Source: an uncultured Phycisphaerae bacterium (lineage in GTDB: Bacteria; Planctomycetota; Phycisphaerae; Sedimentisphaerales; Anaerohalosphaeraceae). Taken from it: a stretch of 12,399 nt of DNA. Shown piece after piece: positions 1 through 7,650 of the stretch. Below the pieces are notes generated by a model that searched no databases, was not told the origin of the DNA, and worked only from the letters and a program-made list of their open reading frames with translations. Location of the stretch: assembly GCA_937920485.1 (NCBI GenBank), contig CALETL010000171.1:1-12399 (forward strand), read 5' to 3'. Every line of letters starts with the position of its first letter. Position 1 is the stretch's first letter. The position numbers and the translations under genes are program-made.

Positions 1-1227
1 GGTCAGTCTTTCTGGGATCACCGTTTTACGTTCTATAGTGATAATCAGGTCGCACGTTTTCGTAATAAATTCGATGAAGATGCGATACTGGGTCCCCAGG
101 CCACCAGTGATTATTACACATTTGCCTGGACCCGGAACGAAGTGGATATGCCGCTGATGCTGAATACGATTAAGCTGGTTCCATTTGTCGCAGGCAGTGC
201 CAGCTATGAGGATAATTACGGTTACCAGAAAGATCTCAATAACAATCAGATTCTCTCAGAGGAACAGGTTTATTTTGGGGAATTGGGGCTTCGAGCATCG
301 ACGATGTTCTGGAAAGAAGATCCGTATGTGCGTTCGTCCATGTGGGACCTTAATGGAATGCGGCATATTATCACGCCGTATGCCGCGGCCGTGCTGTATG
401 AAGGCAGTGACGAAGTGATTGACCAGCGTAATACGGTGCATCTGGGCATTTCCCAGCGTTGGCAGACACATCGCGGCAGCGAAGAAAATCAGCGGCAACT
501 GGATTGGATGCGGTTGGATCTTTCAGGGACATGGGTGGATAATGATGCTGATTCTTCGGAGAGTCCGCTGGCGACGAATCCACTCGTTTTAACTCCGGGG
601 AATGTGACAACAGGCGGTCTTGATATAAACAACAGCCAACTTTACGGACCTGCGGCATTTGTTTACAATGATCCGTCCATACCGTTCCTGCAGCGTCGAA
701 ACAGGAGTTATTACGGTATTGCCAGAGACACGTTTAACGGGGAATATGTCTGGCGTGTTTCGGACACTTTCTCATTATTGAGTGACGTTAATTATGACAT
801 TGACGATGGGCGTATACAGCAATTTGATATCGGCGTCAGCCGGTATGTCCATCCGGATATCAGTTATTATGTTGGGACCCGTTACCTGCGTCCCATCCTG
901 ATTCCGGTTGACGAAGACGATGACGGCGTTCTTGATGATTACCAGGAAGGTTCCAATGCTTTTGTGGGTGCTGTGACCTATCGTTTCAGCCCCCGCTATA
1001 CTGCAACGTTTTCTCAGGAATATAATTTTGAATATGGAGAGATGATTCGAAGTGACCTGTCGTTTGTTCGCCAATATCACAGACTGTTTTTTGCAATGAG
1101 CGTGTCGTTTGATGAAGCGCTCGATACAAGTTCCGTTGTGTTCAGTATCTGGCCGCAGGGAGTTAAAGAACTGGCGATCGGATCGCGCGAACACGTTGGT
1201 CTGACCGGAAAACGATGGGAAGACTGA
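1..1227 (+). CDS. lptD: LPS-assembly protein LptD-like, C-terminal barrel part (5' truncated)
   Basis: The reading frame is open from base 1 without a stop, so the gene starts before the window; 408 codons are visible, ending in TGA at 1225-1227. LptD is the outer-membrane beta-barrel that inserts lipopolysaccharide into the outer leaflet. What is seen is a long run of alternating polar/aromatic strands typical of a barrel, with the family-like stretch GMRHIITPYAAAVLYEG near visible codons 119-133, which resembles the R-H-x-x-x-P segment of the LptD C-terminal domain. The last strands (FSPRYTATFSQEYNFEYGEM, then SFVRQYHRLFFAMSVSF) also look like barrel strands. An acidic DxDxDGxxDD loop sits at visible codons 304-313. 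The N-terminal OstA-like domain lies outside the window. Another large outer-membrane barrel is possible, but LptD fits best. The downstream aldolase is 89 nt away in the same direction. Confidence 0.78.
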   Translation, partial: GQSFWDHRFTFYSDNQVARFRNKFDEDAILGPQATSDYYTFAWTRNEVDMPLMLNTIKLVPFVAGSASYEDNYGYQKDLNNNQILSEEQVYFGELGLRASTMFWKEDPYVRSSMWDLNGMRHIITPYAAAVLYEGSDEVIDQRNTVHLGISQRWQTHRGSEENQRQLDWMRLDLSGTWVDNDADSSESPLATNPLVLTPGNVTTGGLDINNSQLYGPAAFVYNDPSIPFLQRRNRSYYGIARDTFNGEYVWRVSDTFSLLSDVNYDIDDGRIQQFDIGVSRYVHPDISYYVGTRYLRPILIPVDEDDDGVLDDYQEGSNAFVGAVTYRFSPRYTATFSQEYNFEYGEMIRSDLSFVRQYHRLFFAMSVSFDEALDTSSVVFSIWPQGVKELAIGSREHVGLTGKRWED

Positions 1228-1306
1228 TCGTGTTTTTTGCCGATCTTCCCGAAAATCAAAAATGGTATGTAACGAGAAATAAATACAAATATTAACTTTT
1301 TTGCTC

Positions 1307-1312
1307 AGGAGA
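1307..1312 (+). promoter_or_regulatory. Ribosome binding site of fba
   Basis: AGGAGA lies four bases before the ATG at 1317 and is the strongest Shine-Dalgarno match in the window. It fixes the aldolase start. No convincing -35/-10 pair was recognised in the 89-nt gap upstream. Confidence 0.75.
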
Positions 1313-1316
1313 ACGT

Positions 1317-2261
1317 ATGGCTTTAGTAACCACTAAAAAAATGTTTGAAATGGCGTACAAGAACGGCTATGCCATTGGGGCGTTTAACGTCAATAACATG
1401 GAGATTACTCAGGGGATCGTTCAGGCGGTTGTTGAGGAAAAGGCCCCGTTAATTCTTCAAATTTCCCGCGGCGCACGTTCCTATGCCAGCATGAGCTACC
1501 TCAAGGCAATTATCGATGTTGCGGTTGCTGAAAACCCGGAAATTCCGATCTGTATGCACCTGGATCATGGTGACACGTTTGAAACCTGTAAACAATGTGT
1601 TGATGATGGATTTACTTCCGTGATGATCGACGGTTCGCACCACTCGTTCGAGGATAATATTAAACTGACCAAGCAGGTGGTTGACTATGCACATGACCAC
1701 GGAGTTGTTGTGGAGGCTGAACTGGGTCAATTGGGTGGGATTGAAGAGGATGTTGTCGGTGTTGATGATGTGATGGCGCACCTGACGAATCCCGAACAAG
1801 CAGTTGAATTTGTCGAAAAAACAGGTGTGGACTCTCTTGCTGTCGCGATTGGGACCAGCCACGGGGCCTATAAATTCAAGACCGAACCCAAGTTGGCCTT
1901 TGACGTAGTAGAAAAGATTGGCGAAAAACTGCCCGGTTTTCCACTGGTGATGCACGGTTCCAGCAGTGTTCTCAAGGAATTCAAGGATCTCATCAATAAG
2001 TACGGCGGAGCGATGCCGGACGCGATGGGTGTTCCGGAAAAGGCCATCAGCAAGGCCGCTAAATTGGGAGTCTGCAAGGTTAACATTGATACCGACCTGA
2101 GAATGGCGCTGACGGCAAAGATTCGCCAGGTATTTGCTGAAAGCCCCGCAGATTTCGATCCTCGCAAGTACCTCGGCCCCGGCCGTGAAGCGATCGATGA
2201 AATGGTCAAACATAAACTGCAAGTGCTTGGCTGTGCCGGCAAGGCGGCTGAGTGTCTCTAA
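1317..2261 (+). CDS. fba: Class II fructose-bisphosphate aldolase
   Basis: This 314-residue cytoplasmic enzyme cleaves fructose 1,6-bisphosphate into glyceraldehyde 3-phosphate and dihydroxyacetone phosphate, and catalyses the reverse reaction in gluconeogenesis. It is a zinc-dependent TIM barrel. Visible signatures are the N-terminal GAFNVNNMEI, HLDHGD with the catalytic Asp83 and zinc ligand His84, DGSHHSFEDN, EAELGQLGGIEED (Glu135 probable metal-site Glu), GTSHGAYKF with zinc ligand His182, VMHGSSSV with zinc ligand His213, and the substrate-phosphate region KVNIDTDLRMA. Length and motif order are those of complete class II enzymes. A tagatose-bisphosphate aldolase activity cannot be excluded from sequence, but the fructose enzyme is far more likely. 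The start is well supported by AGGAGA at 1307-1312, four bases before the ATG. A hairpin follows the gene at 2304-2329, so it may be transcribed partly apart from the protease gene downstream. Confidence 0.96.
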   Translation: MALVTTKKMFEMAYKNGYAIGAFNVNNMEITQGIVQAVVEEKAPLILQISRGARSYASMSYLKAIIDVAVAENPEIPICMHLDHGDTFETCKQCVDDGFTSVMIDGSHHSFEDNIKLTKQVVDYAHDHGVVVEAELGQLGGIEEDVVGVDDVMAHLTNPEQAVEFVEKTGVDSLAVAIGTSHGAYKFKTEPKLAFDVVEKIGEKLPGFPLVMHGSSSVLKEFKDLINKYGGAMPDAMGVPEKAISKAAKLGVCKVNIDTDLRMALTAKIRQVFAESPADFDPRKYLGPGREAIDEMVKHKLQVLGCAGKAAECL

Positions 2262-2303
2262 GTAAAACAGCAGGATGCTGAAAACCAAGTGTGGATAACC
2301 AGC

Positions 2304-2329
2304 GGCAGGGCGGCGATAACCGTCCTGCC
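2304..2329 (+). terminator. Hairpin between fba and protease gene, possible weak terminator
   Basis: GGCAGGGCGG (2304-2313) can pair with CCGTCCTGCC (2320-2329) across a 6-nt loop CGATAA, giving ten pairs including one G-U wobble. It is placed 42 nt after the aldolase stop and 26 nt before the protease start. The bases after the stem (ATGCTCTGATTTAT) do not form a proper U-tract. A Rho-independent terminator is therefore doubtful, and the stem may instead stabilise or process the mRNA. Confidence 0.45.
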
Positions 2330-2355
2330 ATGCTCTGATTTATAGGATATATAAC

Positions 2356-4623
2356 ATGGTAAGTCAAAAACTTGTAAAGCTTGATCGACGGAAATCATTA
2401 TTATGCTTAAGTCTTATCGTGTTAGGGTTGACAGCCCTGATGGGCAGTTCGTGTGACACAAAACAAAGTGTCCCCGCGGCGCGCCCTGCGGCGGCAAAAA
2501 AGAAGAAGCTTCAGTCGCCTCAGACCGCGACAGACTTTCATTTAGTTGGTGACAGTATCTGCCGGGGGGATTTTGAGCGGGCTCAGCAGATTCTCGAGCA
2601 AATGCCCGCCAAGCCCGGTGCCGGCCAGATGAAATATTTAGTTGATCATTATTTTGAAATTGAAAGACTGCGTGAGCAAAAACGGGAAACTGCTTTCCGG
2701 GAGCAATTGCAGGAGCTTGAAGAGATCAAAGAAAAAGTGCCGGGCAATGGTACCCCGGACGTTAACGATATTGATGAAACAATGGTGGCTTTGATTCGGG
2801 CACGTGAATATGCTCTCCAGGAACAAAAAGCGGAGTTAATGAATGATCCCTTTGTGCAGATGATTCTAAGGCAAATGAGGGTCAACGCCAACAGCGATGA
2901 GCAGCAGGGAAAATGGTTAGATGCCTATACCCATTATTACTTATGGCTGTCAGAGCTTTATGAAGATGACAAGATCTATAAAGACAAGACCAAAGAATTG
3001 ACAGAGTTAGCGGCGATTGAACTGGCGATGAAAGACAGCACGTGCGGCGAGACCGTTATCGAGCGATATAAAGGAATTAAGGTTGAGATGTTTTTGCGTG
3101 CCTTACAGTTACTCAACAGCAATTACGTCAACACCATTGATTATCGTGAAATGACCCAAGAGGCGCTGAACCGTTGTCGCTTAATCGGTACGGTGCTGGA
3201 GAAGACAAATGAGCAATTGGCCTGGTCTGCTTCTAAAGAGCAGGTCTCCGGATGGAATACAGCTCTGGATGCGCTTGAGGCACGGGCTCAGGCATTGCCG
3301 CAGGGTGCCGAAGCCGTAGAAGTGAAGACCGTCGCTGAATTTCTTGAAGATGTACTAGTGATGAATGCCGAAACATTGAAGATACCCGAAGAGGTGATAA
3401 TCGCTCATTATACCGAGGCGGCTTTGGAGTCGCTGGACCCCTTTACGAATCTGGTTTGGCCATGGAATGTCAAAGATTTTGAAAAGAGCATGACCCAGCA
3501 GTTCACTGGCATTGGAGTGGAAATATCCAAAAGAACAGGAGTTTTAAAAGTCGTCAGCTTGCTGCCGGATACACCGGCTTATACATCCGGGCTGGATGCG
3601 GAGGATGAGATTATTAAGGTGAACGGTGAGCCGACAAAAGACATGACCATCTATTGCGCTATCAGCAAAATCACCGGCCCCAAAGGCACAAATGTATTAC
3701 TTACAATTCGCCGTCCCTCGACGGGTGGAATTAAAGATATAACGATCACCCGTGACAAGATTGTTGTGCAGCCGCTTCGCGGTTGGATGCGTAACGAAAA
3801 CGGCGGCTGGAATTATTGGGTCGATCCTGAAAATCGGATTGGCTATGTTCGATTGACGGCATTTACCGAAAGCTCCGGTCCCGATCTGGATGAAGTTCTC
3901 CGTAAACTGGAAAAGAAAGGCATGAAGGGGCTTATTCTGGACCTTCGGTTTAACAGTGGCGGATACCTGCAGGCTTCTGCCGAAGTTGTTGACTTGTTTG
4001 TTAAGGAAGGCTTCATTGTCAAGAGTAATCCAAAACAGGGTCTTGCGACATATGAAATTGCTCATCGCAGCGGAACGCATCCCGATTATCCACTTGTGGT
4101 ATTGATCAATAATTACAGCGCGAGCGCTTCGGAAATCGTTGCCGGTGCGTTGCAGGATTTCGAGCATCAACGTGCTACACTGGTTGGACAGCGCAGTTAC
4201 GGCAAGGGAAGCGTGCAGGTTGTCACCGGCTTTACCGGTGATGGTTCACAGCTTAAATACACGATTGCATATTATCACTTGCCCAGTGACCAACAGGTTA
4301 AAAATCGATACCAGATGGAAAAACTGGGCCGTGACGATTGGGGAATTGCGCCGGATGTAGAAGTCGAAATGCTCAGTAATGAAATGAAAGAAATGATTGA
4401 TATTCAGCGGAGTAATGATGTGCTGGCTCGTACGGATCACGAAACGAACGGCGGTTCAACCAATCGGCACACACTGCAAGAGACACTGCAGGCTGACCCT
4501 CAGCTTTCGATTGGCCTGCTGGTTCTTCGGAGCAAGTTGGTTGCACAGGGCCAAGTGCTGGCGTTGGATCCGGTGGTCGCAGAAAATTCATCCGCAAAAT
4601 CAATTCAAAATGATATGCAGTAA
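2356..4623 (+). CDS. S41 family C-terminal processing peptidase with PDZ domain
   Basis: This 755-residue exported serine protease belongs to the CtpA/Tsp family, which trims or degrades periplasmic proteins from their C-termini. The N-terminus has basic residues and then a hydrophobic segment (about 14-30) ending in GSSC at Cys33. That could be a signal anchor, a signal peptide or a poor lipobox (Gly rather than Leu at -3). Residues ~45-340 are mostly helical and charged. SLDPFTNL (~359-366) and the PDZ domain (~383-466, starting FTGIGVEI) follow. The S41 catalytic domain is at ~496-665, with LDLRFNSGG, the nucleophile Ser590 in NYSASASEI, Asp601 and the general base Lys617 in SYGKGSVQ, matching the Ser/Asp/Lys pattern of E. 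coli Tsp. The N-terminal half is larger than in ordinary CtpA proteins. The ATG has AGGA at 2344-2347, eight bases upstream. The lysS gene begins 18 nt after the stop, so the two are probably cotranscribed. Confidence 0.92.
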   Translation: MVSQKLVKLDRRKSLLCLSLIVLGLTALMGSSCDTKQSVPAARPAAAKKKKLQSPQTATDFHLVGDSICRGDFERAQQILEQMPAKPGAGQMKYLVDHYFEIERLREQKRETAFREQLQELEEIKEKVPGNGTPDVNDIDETMVALIRAREYALQEQKAELMNDPFVQMILRQMRVNANSDEQQGKWLDAYTHYYLWLSELYEDDKIYKDKTKELTELAAIELAMKDSTCGETVIERYKGIKVEMFLRALQLLNSNYVNTIDYREMTQEALNRCRLIGTVLEKTNEQLAWSASKEQVSGWNTALDALEARAQALPQGAEAVEVKTVAEFLEDVLVMNAETLKIPEEVIIAHYTEAALESLDPFTNLVWPWNVKDFEKSMTQQFTGIGVEISKRTGVLKVVSLLPDTPAYTSGLDAEDEIIKVNGEPTKDMTIYCAISKITGPKGTNVLLTIRRPSTGGIKDITITRDKIVVQPLRGWMRNENGGWNYWVDPENRIGYVRLTAFTESSGPDLDEVLRKLEKKGMKGLILDLRFNSGGYLQASAEVVDLFVKEGFIVKSNPKQGLATYEIAHRSGTHPDYPLVVLINNYSASASEIVAGALQDFEHQRATLVGQRSYGKGSVQVVTGFTGDGSQLKYTIAYYHLPSDQQVKNRYQMEKLGRDDWGIAPDVEVEMLSNEMKEMIDIQRSNDVLARTDHETNGGSTNRHTLQETLQADPQLSIGLLVLRSKLVAQGQVLALDPVVAENSSAKSIQNDMQ

Positions 4624-4626
4624 GTC

Positions 4627-4634
4627 GAGAAAGG
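4627..4634 (+). promoter_or_regulatory. Ribosome binding site supporting the TTG start of lysS
   Basis: GAGAAAGG lies seven bases before the TTG at 4642. No in-frame ATG occurs near the conserved N-terminus of LysS, so this site together with homology decides the unusual start. Confidence 0.6.
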
Positions 4635-4641
4635 TATCACA

Positions 4642-6132
4642 TTGACGGATCAGGCATCAGGCACAACAAATAAATTTGAGCAGCAGCGACGTGAGAAACT
4701 GCAGAAAATAAAGGAATTTAATATCGATCCTTATGGCGGGCGTTTTGAAGGAATCGCTTTTGCCGAAGATGCTAAGGCCGGTTATGTGGATGACAAAGAG
4801 GGTCAACGTGCCTGCTGTGCGGGCCGTATCGTACTCCTGCGTGATATTGGAAAACTGATCTTTATCACCTTGCGGGATTCGAGCGGGACCATTCAGTTGG
4901 GATTGAGTAAAAAACTGCTTGCTGAACAATGGCCACTGCTAAAACTGCTGGAACTGGGAGATATTATTGGCGCTGCCGGACAGCTTGGCAAAACCCGAAC
5001 CGGTGAGATCACCATCTGGGCCGAGGAGGTAACATTGCTGAGCAAAGCGCTGCTTCCCCCGCCGGAAAAATTTCACGGTCTGGCGGATGTGGATTCACGC
5101 TACCGTATGCGATATGTTGATCTGTGGGCCAATCCGGAAGTCATGCCGCGATTCAAAACACGCAGCGCAATGGTCTCGTCAATGCGTTGCTTCCTGACTG
5201 ACAGGGATTTTCTTGAGGTGGAGACACCGATGATGCAGACATTGGCCGGCGGTGCCGCGGCACGGCCGTTTATGACGCATCATAACTCACTGGATCTGGA
5301 TTTATTTCTCCGTATCGCTCCGGAACTGTTTCTGAAGCGGTTGCTGGTCGGCGGGATGGAAAAAGTTTTTGAGATCAACCGCAATTTTCGCAATGAGGGC
5401 CTGAGTACCCGGCACAATCCGGAATTTACCATGATGGAGTTGTATCAGGCCTATGCGGATTACAATGTGATGATGGATTTGACCGAAGAGATGATTTGCC
5501 TGCTGATTGAAAAGCATTGCGACGGATGGAAACTTCCCTTTGGTGATCTTGAAATTGATTATTCCCGTCCGTGGCGGCGAGCCAAATACGCCGACCTGCT
5601 AAAAGAGCATGCCGGATGCGACATTGATGACCTGACCTCGGTCCGTGCAAAAGCGAAGCAGTTGGATTTACACGAGACGGATATGGATGACGCGGTTGTG
5701 ATTAACGAAGTCTTTGAAGCAACCGTTGAAGAGCATCTGGTCAATCCGACGTTTGTGCTCGATTACCCTGCGGCGATTTGTCCCCTGACAAAGCAAAGCA
5801 AGGCCGATCCTCGCTACGCGGAACGTTTTGAGCTGTTCATCGGAAAAATGGAGCTGGCTAACGCTTATACCGAACTGAATGATCCGGATGTGCAGGAAGC
5901 CAATTTCCACAGCCAGCTTCGCGGATTGTCTGCGGAGGAAACCATGGCCAAGATGGATGAGGATTTTGTGAATGCACTGAAATACGGTATGCCTCCAGCG
6001 GGCGGTTTAGGTGTCGGCATTGACCGCTTGATCATGCTGCTGACCAATGCGACCAGTATTCGGGACGTCGTACTGTTTCCGCTGCTCAAGCCCCTGGCGC
6101 AAAAATCTGCCCAGAAAGAAAGCAGTGAATAA
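4642..6132 (+). CDS. lysS: Lysyl-tRNA synthetase, class II
   Basis: This 496-residue cytoplasmic enzyme charges tRNA-Lys with lysine using ATP. The N-terminal helix (EQQRREKLQKIKEFNIDPY) leads into an OB-fold anticodon-binding domain (~50-150, including GRIVLLRDIGKLIFITLRDSSGTIQ). The class II catalytic core follows. It contains RYRMRYVDLW and ETPMMQTLAGGAAARPF, then motif 2 around FRNEG (Phe249-Gly253) with RHNPEFTMMELYQAY. Motif 3 is GVGIDRLIML (Gly457-Leu466) followed by SIRDVVLFPLLKP. Length matches bacterial LysS (E. coli about 505), and class-defining residues look intact. The start is TTG: the conserved N-terminal helix begins about ten codons in, no in-frame ATG is near, and GAGAAAGG precedes it by seven bases. 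It sits 18 nt after the S41 protease gene and 55 nt before the lipoprotein-transporter permease gene. Confidence 0.97.
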   Translation: MTDQASGTTNKFEQQRREKLQKIKEFNIDPYGGRFEGIAFAEDAKAGYVDDKEGQRACCAGRIVLLRDIGKLIFITLRDSSGTIQLGLSKKLLAEQWPLLKLLELGDIIGAAGQLGKTRTGEITIWAEEVTLLSKALLPPPEKFHGLADVDSRYRMRYVDLWANPEVMPRFKTRSAMVSSMRCFLTDRDFLEVETPMMQTLAGGAAARPFMTHHNSLDLDLFLRIAPELFLKRLLVGGMEKVFEINRNFRNEGLSTRHNPEFTMMELYQAYADYNVMMDLTEEMICLLIEKHCDGWKLPFGDLEIDYSRPWRRAKYADLLKEHAGCDIDDLTSVRAKAKQLDLHETDMDDAVVINEVFEATVEEHLVNPTFVLDYPAAICPLTKQSKADPRYAERFELFIGKMELANAYTELNDPDVQEANFHSQLRGLSAEETMAKMDEDFVNALKYGMPPAGGLGVGIDRLIMLLTNATSIRDVVLFPLLKPLAQKSAQKESSE

Positions 6133-6170
6133 TTATCCCGTCAAATAAACTGTAAACAGAGATCTCATTA

Positions 6171-6179
6171 AGAAGGTGG
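6171..6179 (+). promoter_or_regulatory. Ribosome binding site deciding the start of the first permease
   Basis: AGAAGGTGG resembles the Shine-Dalgarno consensus and ends eight bases before the GTG at 6188. An earlier in-frame GTG at 6176 falls inside this motif and has no site of its own, so 6188 is preferred. Confidence 0.6.
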
Positions 6180-6187
6180 CTTCGGCG

Positions 6188-7537
6188 GTGAAACAAATCA
6201 GCTTACTGTTATGCCTTCGTTATTTACAGCATCGAAGGATCGTATTGCTCAGTATGGCAGCGGTGATGCTCAGTTGTGCTTTGCTGATCGTTACGGACAG
6301 TCTGTTTACCGGCTTCATCGATGCAGTTGAGAACAGCTTTTGTCCATATCGTGGCGATGTCATCTTTGAAACGCCACCGGGGAAGACCCTGGCGGGATAT
6401 GATGAGTTCATCGATAGATTATGTGGGGCTGACTGTATTGAATCGGCCACCGCCGTACTCAGCAGCCAGGGATTATTATTATCGGCACCCGGAAAAGTTA
6501 AAGCGGCTGGTGTCTGGGGCATTGAACCAAATCGAGTGCTTACTGTCACGCCGCTGAACGATGTACTTCTCTTCCAAGAGGACGATGGTGACTCAGCGGT
6601 CAGTTTTGCGGTTCCGGATAACCCGCAGGCCGTTGGCGGTATTGTCGCGATTGGCCTTTTGACTCAACCTGATGAAATAACAGATGAGTATAATATTGAA
6701 GCTGTTAAAGGGATGCTTGGCAAACCGATGGCGATGACAACCGGTTCAGTTATTCAGAATCAGCAGAACACAGACGGGTCACAGGCCCGCTTTTCACGGA
6801 AAGTGATTAAATTTAAGCTGGCCAATGTTGTCAGAACCGGGATCAATGATTTTGATGAGTCTCTGGTACTGCTGCCGATTGATGTCCTTTCGGCCCAACT
6901 GTATCCGGAGAAAGAAACCAGTGCGAATATTCTTCACATCCGTTTAGCAGAAGGTGCGGACGAGGAAAAAGCGATGGCGATTATTTGGGGGCTTTGGAGA
7001 AATTTTGCAGAGGATCGTTTTTCATGGAGCGGTTTAGCTAAAATCGAATTGACACGTGAATTAAATGCCCGAATGATTGGCGAATACAAGAAGCAGATGA
7101 ATGTATTACTGCTTATTTTCGGGCTGGTCAGCATGGGGATTATCCTGCTGGTATTCTGTATTTTTTACCTGATCGTAATGACCCGCCGCAAAGATATCGG
7201 GATACTTAAAAGCTGTGGTGTATCCAGCCCGTCTATTGCTGGCATGTTTGTTCTTTTCGGAACGGTGGTGGGAATCGTCGGCGCTGTTTTGGGAATTGGT
7301 CTGGGCTGGCTGATCATCGAAAATATTAATGTGATTGAACAAACCATCGCGTCGGTCTTTGGCCTCAAGCTCTGGAAGGCCAGCACGTATCACTTTACCC
7401 GAATTCCCGACACGATGCATTGGGGTTCTGTGCTGTGGGTCACGGGAGCGGGTATTGCCGCCGCGGCAATCGGCTCATTGATCCCGGCGGTCGCAGCGGC
7501 AAGAGTAAAGCCGGTAGAAACATTACAATATGAATAA
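6188..7537 (+). CDS. LolC/LolE-type ABC transporter permease, first paralog
   Basis: This 449-residue inner-membrane protein is a probable half of a LolCDE-type complex, which extracts lipoproteins from the inner membrane for transfer to the outer membrane. Topology matches the family: one membrane segment near the N-terminus (~18-43), a large periplasmic domain (~45-300) and three C-terminal segments (~306-331, 353-377, 412-435). The family signature RRKDIGILKSCGVSS follows the second segment, and the coupling-type tail PAVAAARVKPVETLQYE ends the protein. WGIEPN in the periplasmic domain matches the GxxP element of LolC/E. Three cysteines (52, 79, 83) lie in that domain. The start chosen is GTG 6188 because of AGAAGGTGG upstream; GTG 6176 would add four residues. 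It forms a set with the equal-length permease downstream and the ATPase. A MacB/FtsX-like export role for another substrate is the alternative. Confidence 0.87.
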   Translation: MKQISLLLCLRYLQHRRIVLLSMAAVMLSCALLIVTDSLFTGFIDAVENSFCPYRGDVIFETPPGKTLAGYDEFIDRLCGADCIESATAVLSSQGLLLSAPGKVKAAGVWGIEPNRVLTVTPLNDVLLFQEDDGDSAVSFAVPDNPQAVGGIVAIGLLTQPDEITDEYNIEAVKGMLGKPMAMTTGSVIQNQQNTDGSQARFSRKVIKFKLANVVRTGINDFDESLVLLPIDVLSAQLYPEKETSANILHIRLAEGADEEKAMAIIWGLWRNFAEDRFSWSGLAKIELTRELNARMIGEYKKQMNVLLLIFGLVSMGIILLVFCIFYLIVMTRRKDIGILKSCGVSSPSIAGMFVLFGTVVGIVGAVLGIGLGWLIIENINVIEQTIASVFGLKLWKASTYHFTRIPDTMHWGSVLWVTGAGIAAAAIGSLIPAVAAARVKPVETLQYE

Positions 7538-7544
7538 TAAAGAA

Positions 7545-7614
7545 TTTGCCACAGAGGTCACAGAGAATAAAGAGGAAAAAATATCTCTGGGAACTCTGTG
7601 TTCTCTGTGGCAAA
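7545..7614. repeat. Imperfect inverted repeat with CACAGAG-type arms
   Basis: Arms 7545-7565 and 7594-7614 are 21 bases each. They pair at 19 positions, with one G-T wobble and one T-T mismatch, and enclose a 28-base centre. Each arm itself holds a tandem heptamer: CACAGAG, two bases, CACAGAG on the left and its complement on the right. The element fills most of the 113-nt gap between the two permease genes. Its arms resemble a type of dispersed intergenic palindrome (CCACAGAG/CTCTGTGG) that I recall from many environmental bacterial genomes; that resemblance is from memory. In RNA it would form a long stem-loop. The right arm is followed by AAAAAGTTTT, with four T at the end, which is weak for termination. 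Confidence 0.8.
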
Positions 7615-7650
7615 AAGTTTTGATTCCGAATTAGGGAAACAATTTCAAAG

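Noticed and set aside
1217..1250. GGGAAG...CTTCCC hairpin around the lptD stop codon
   Set aside because: Pairing needs a four-base bulge, the T-run lies in the loop rather than after the stem, and no terminator geometry results.
1237..1271. Possible promoter before fba (TTGCCG at 1237 and TATGTA at 1266)
   Set aside because: The spacing of 23 bases is too long and the -10 match is weak, so there is no convincing sigma-70 promoter.
1449..2288. Long open frame of 279 codons on the minus strand
   Set aside because: It lies antisense to the clear aldolase gene, its product has no recognisable motif, and it is explained by codon bias of the + strand gene.
4225..4244. TCACCGG...CCGGTGA palindrome inside the protease gene
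   Set aside because: It has a short seven-pair stem fully inside the S41 catalytic domain and is explained by coding for the VTGFTGDG stretch.
6176..6187. GTG at 6176 as start of the first permease
   Set aside because: It overlaps the AGAAGGTGG ribosome binding site that serves the GTG at 6188.
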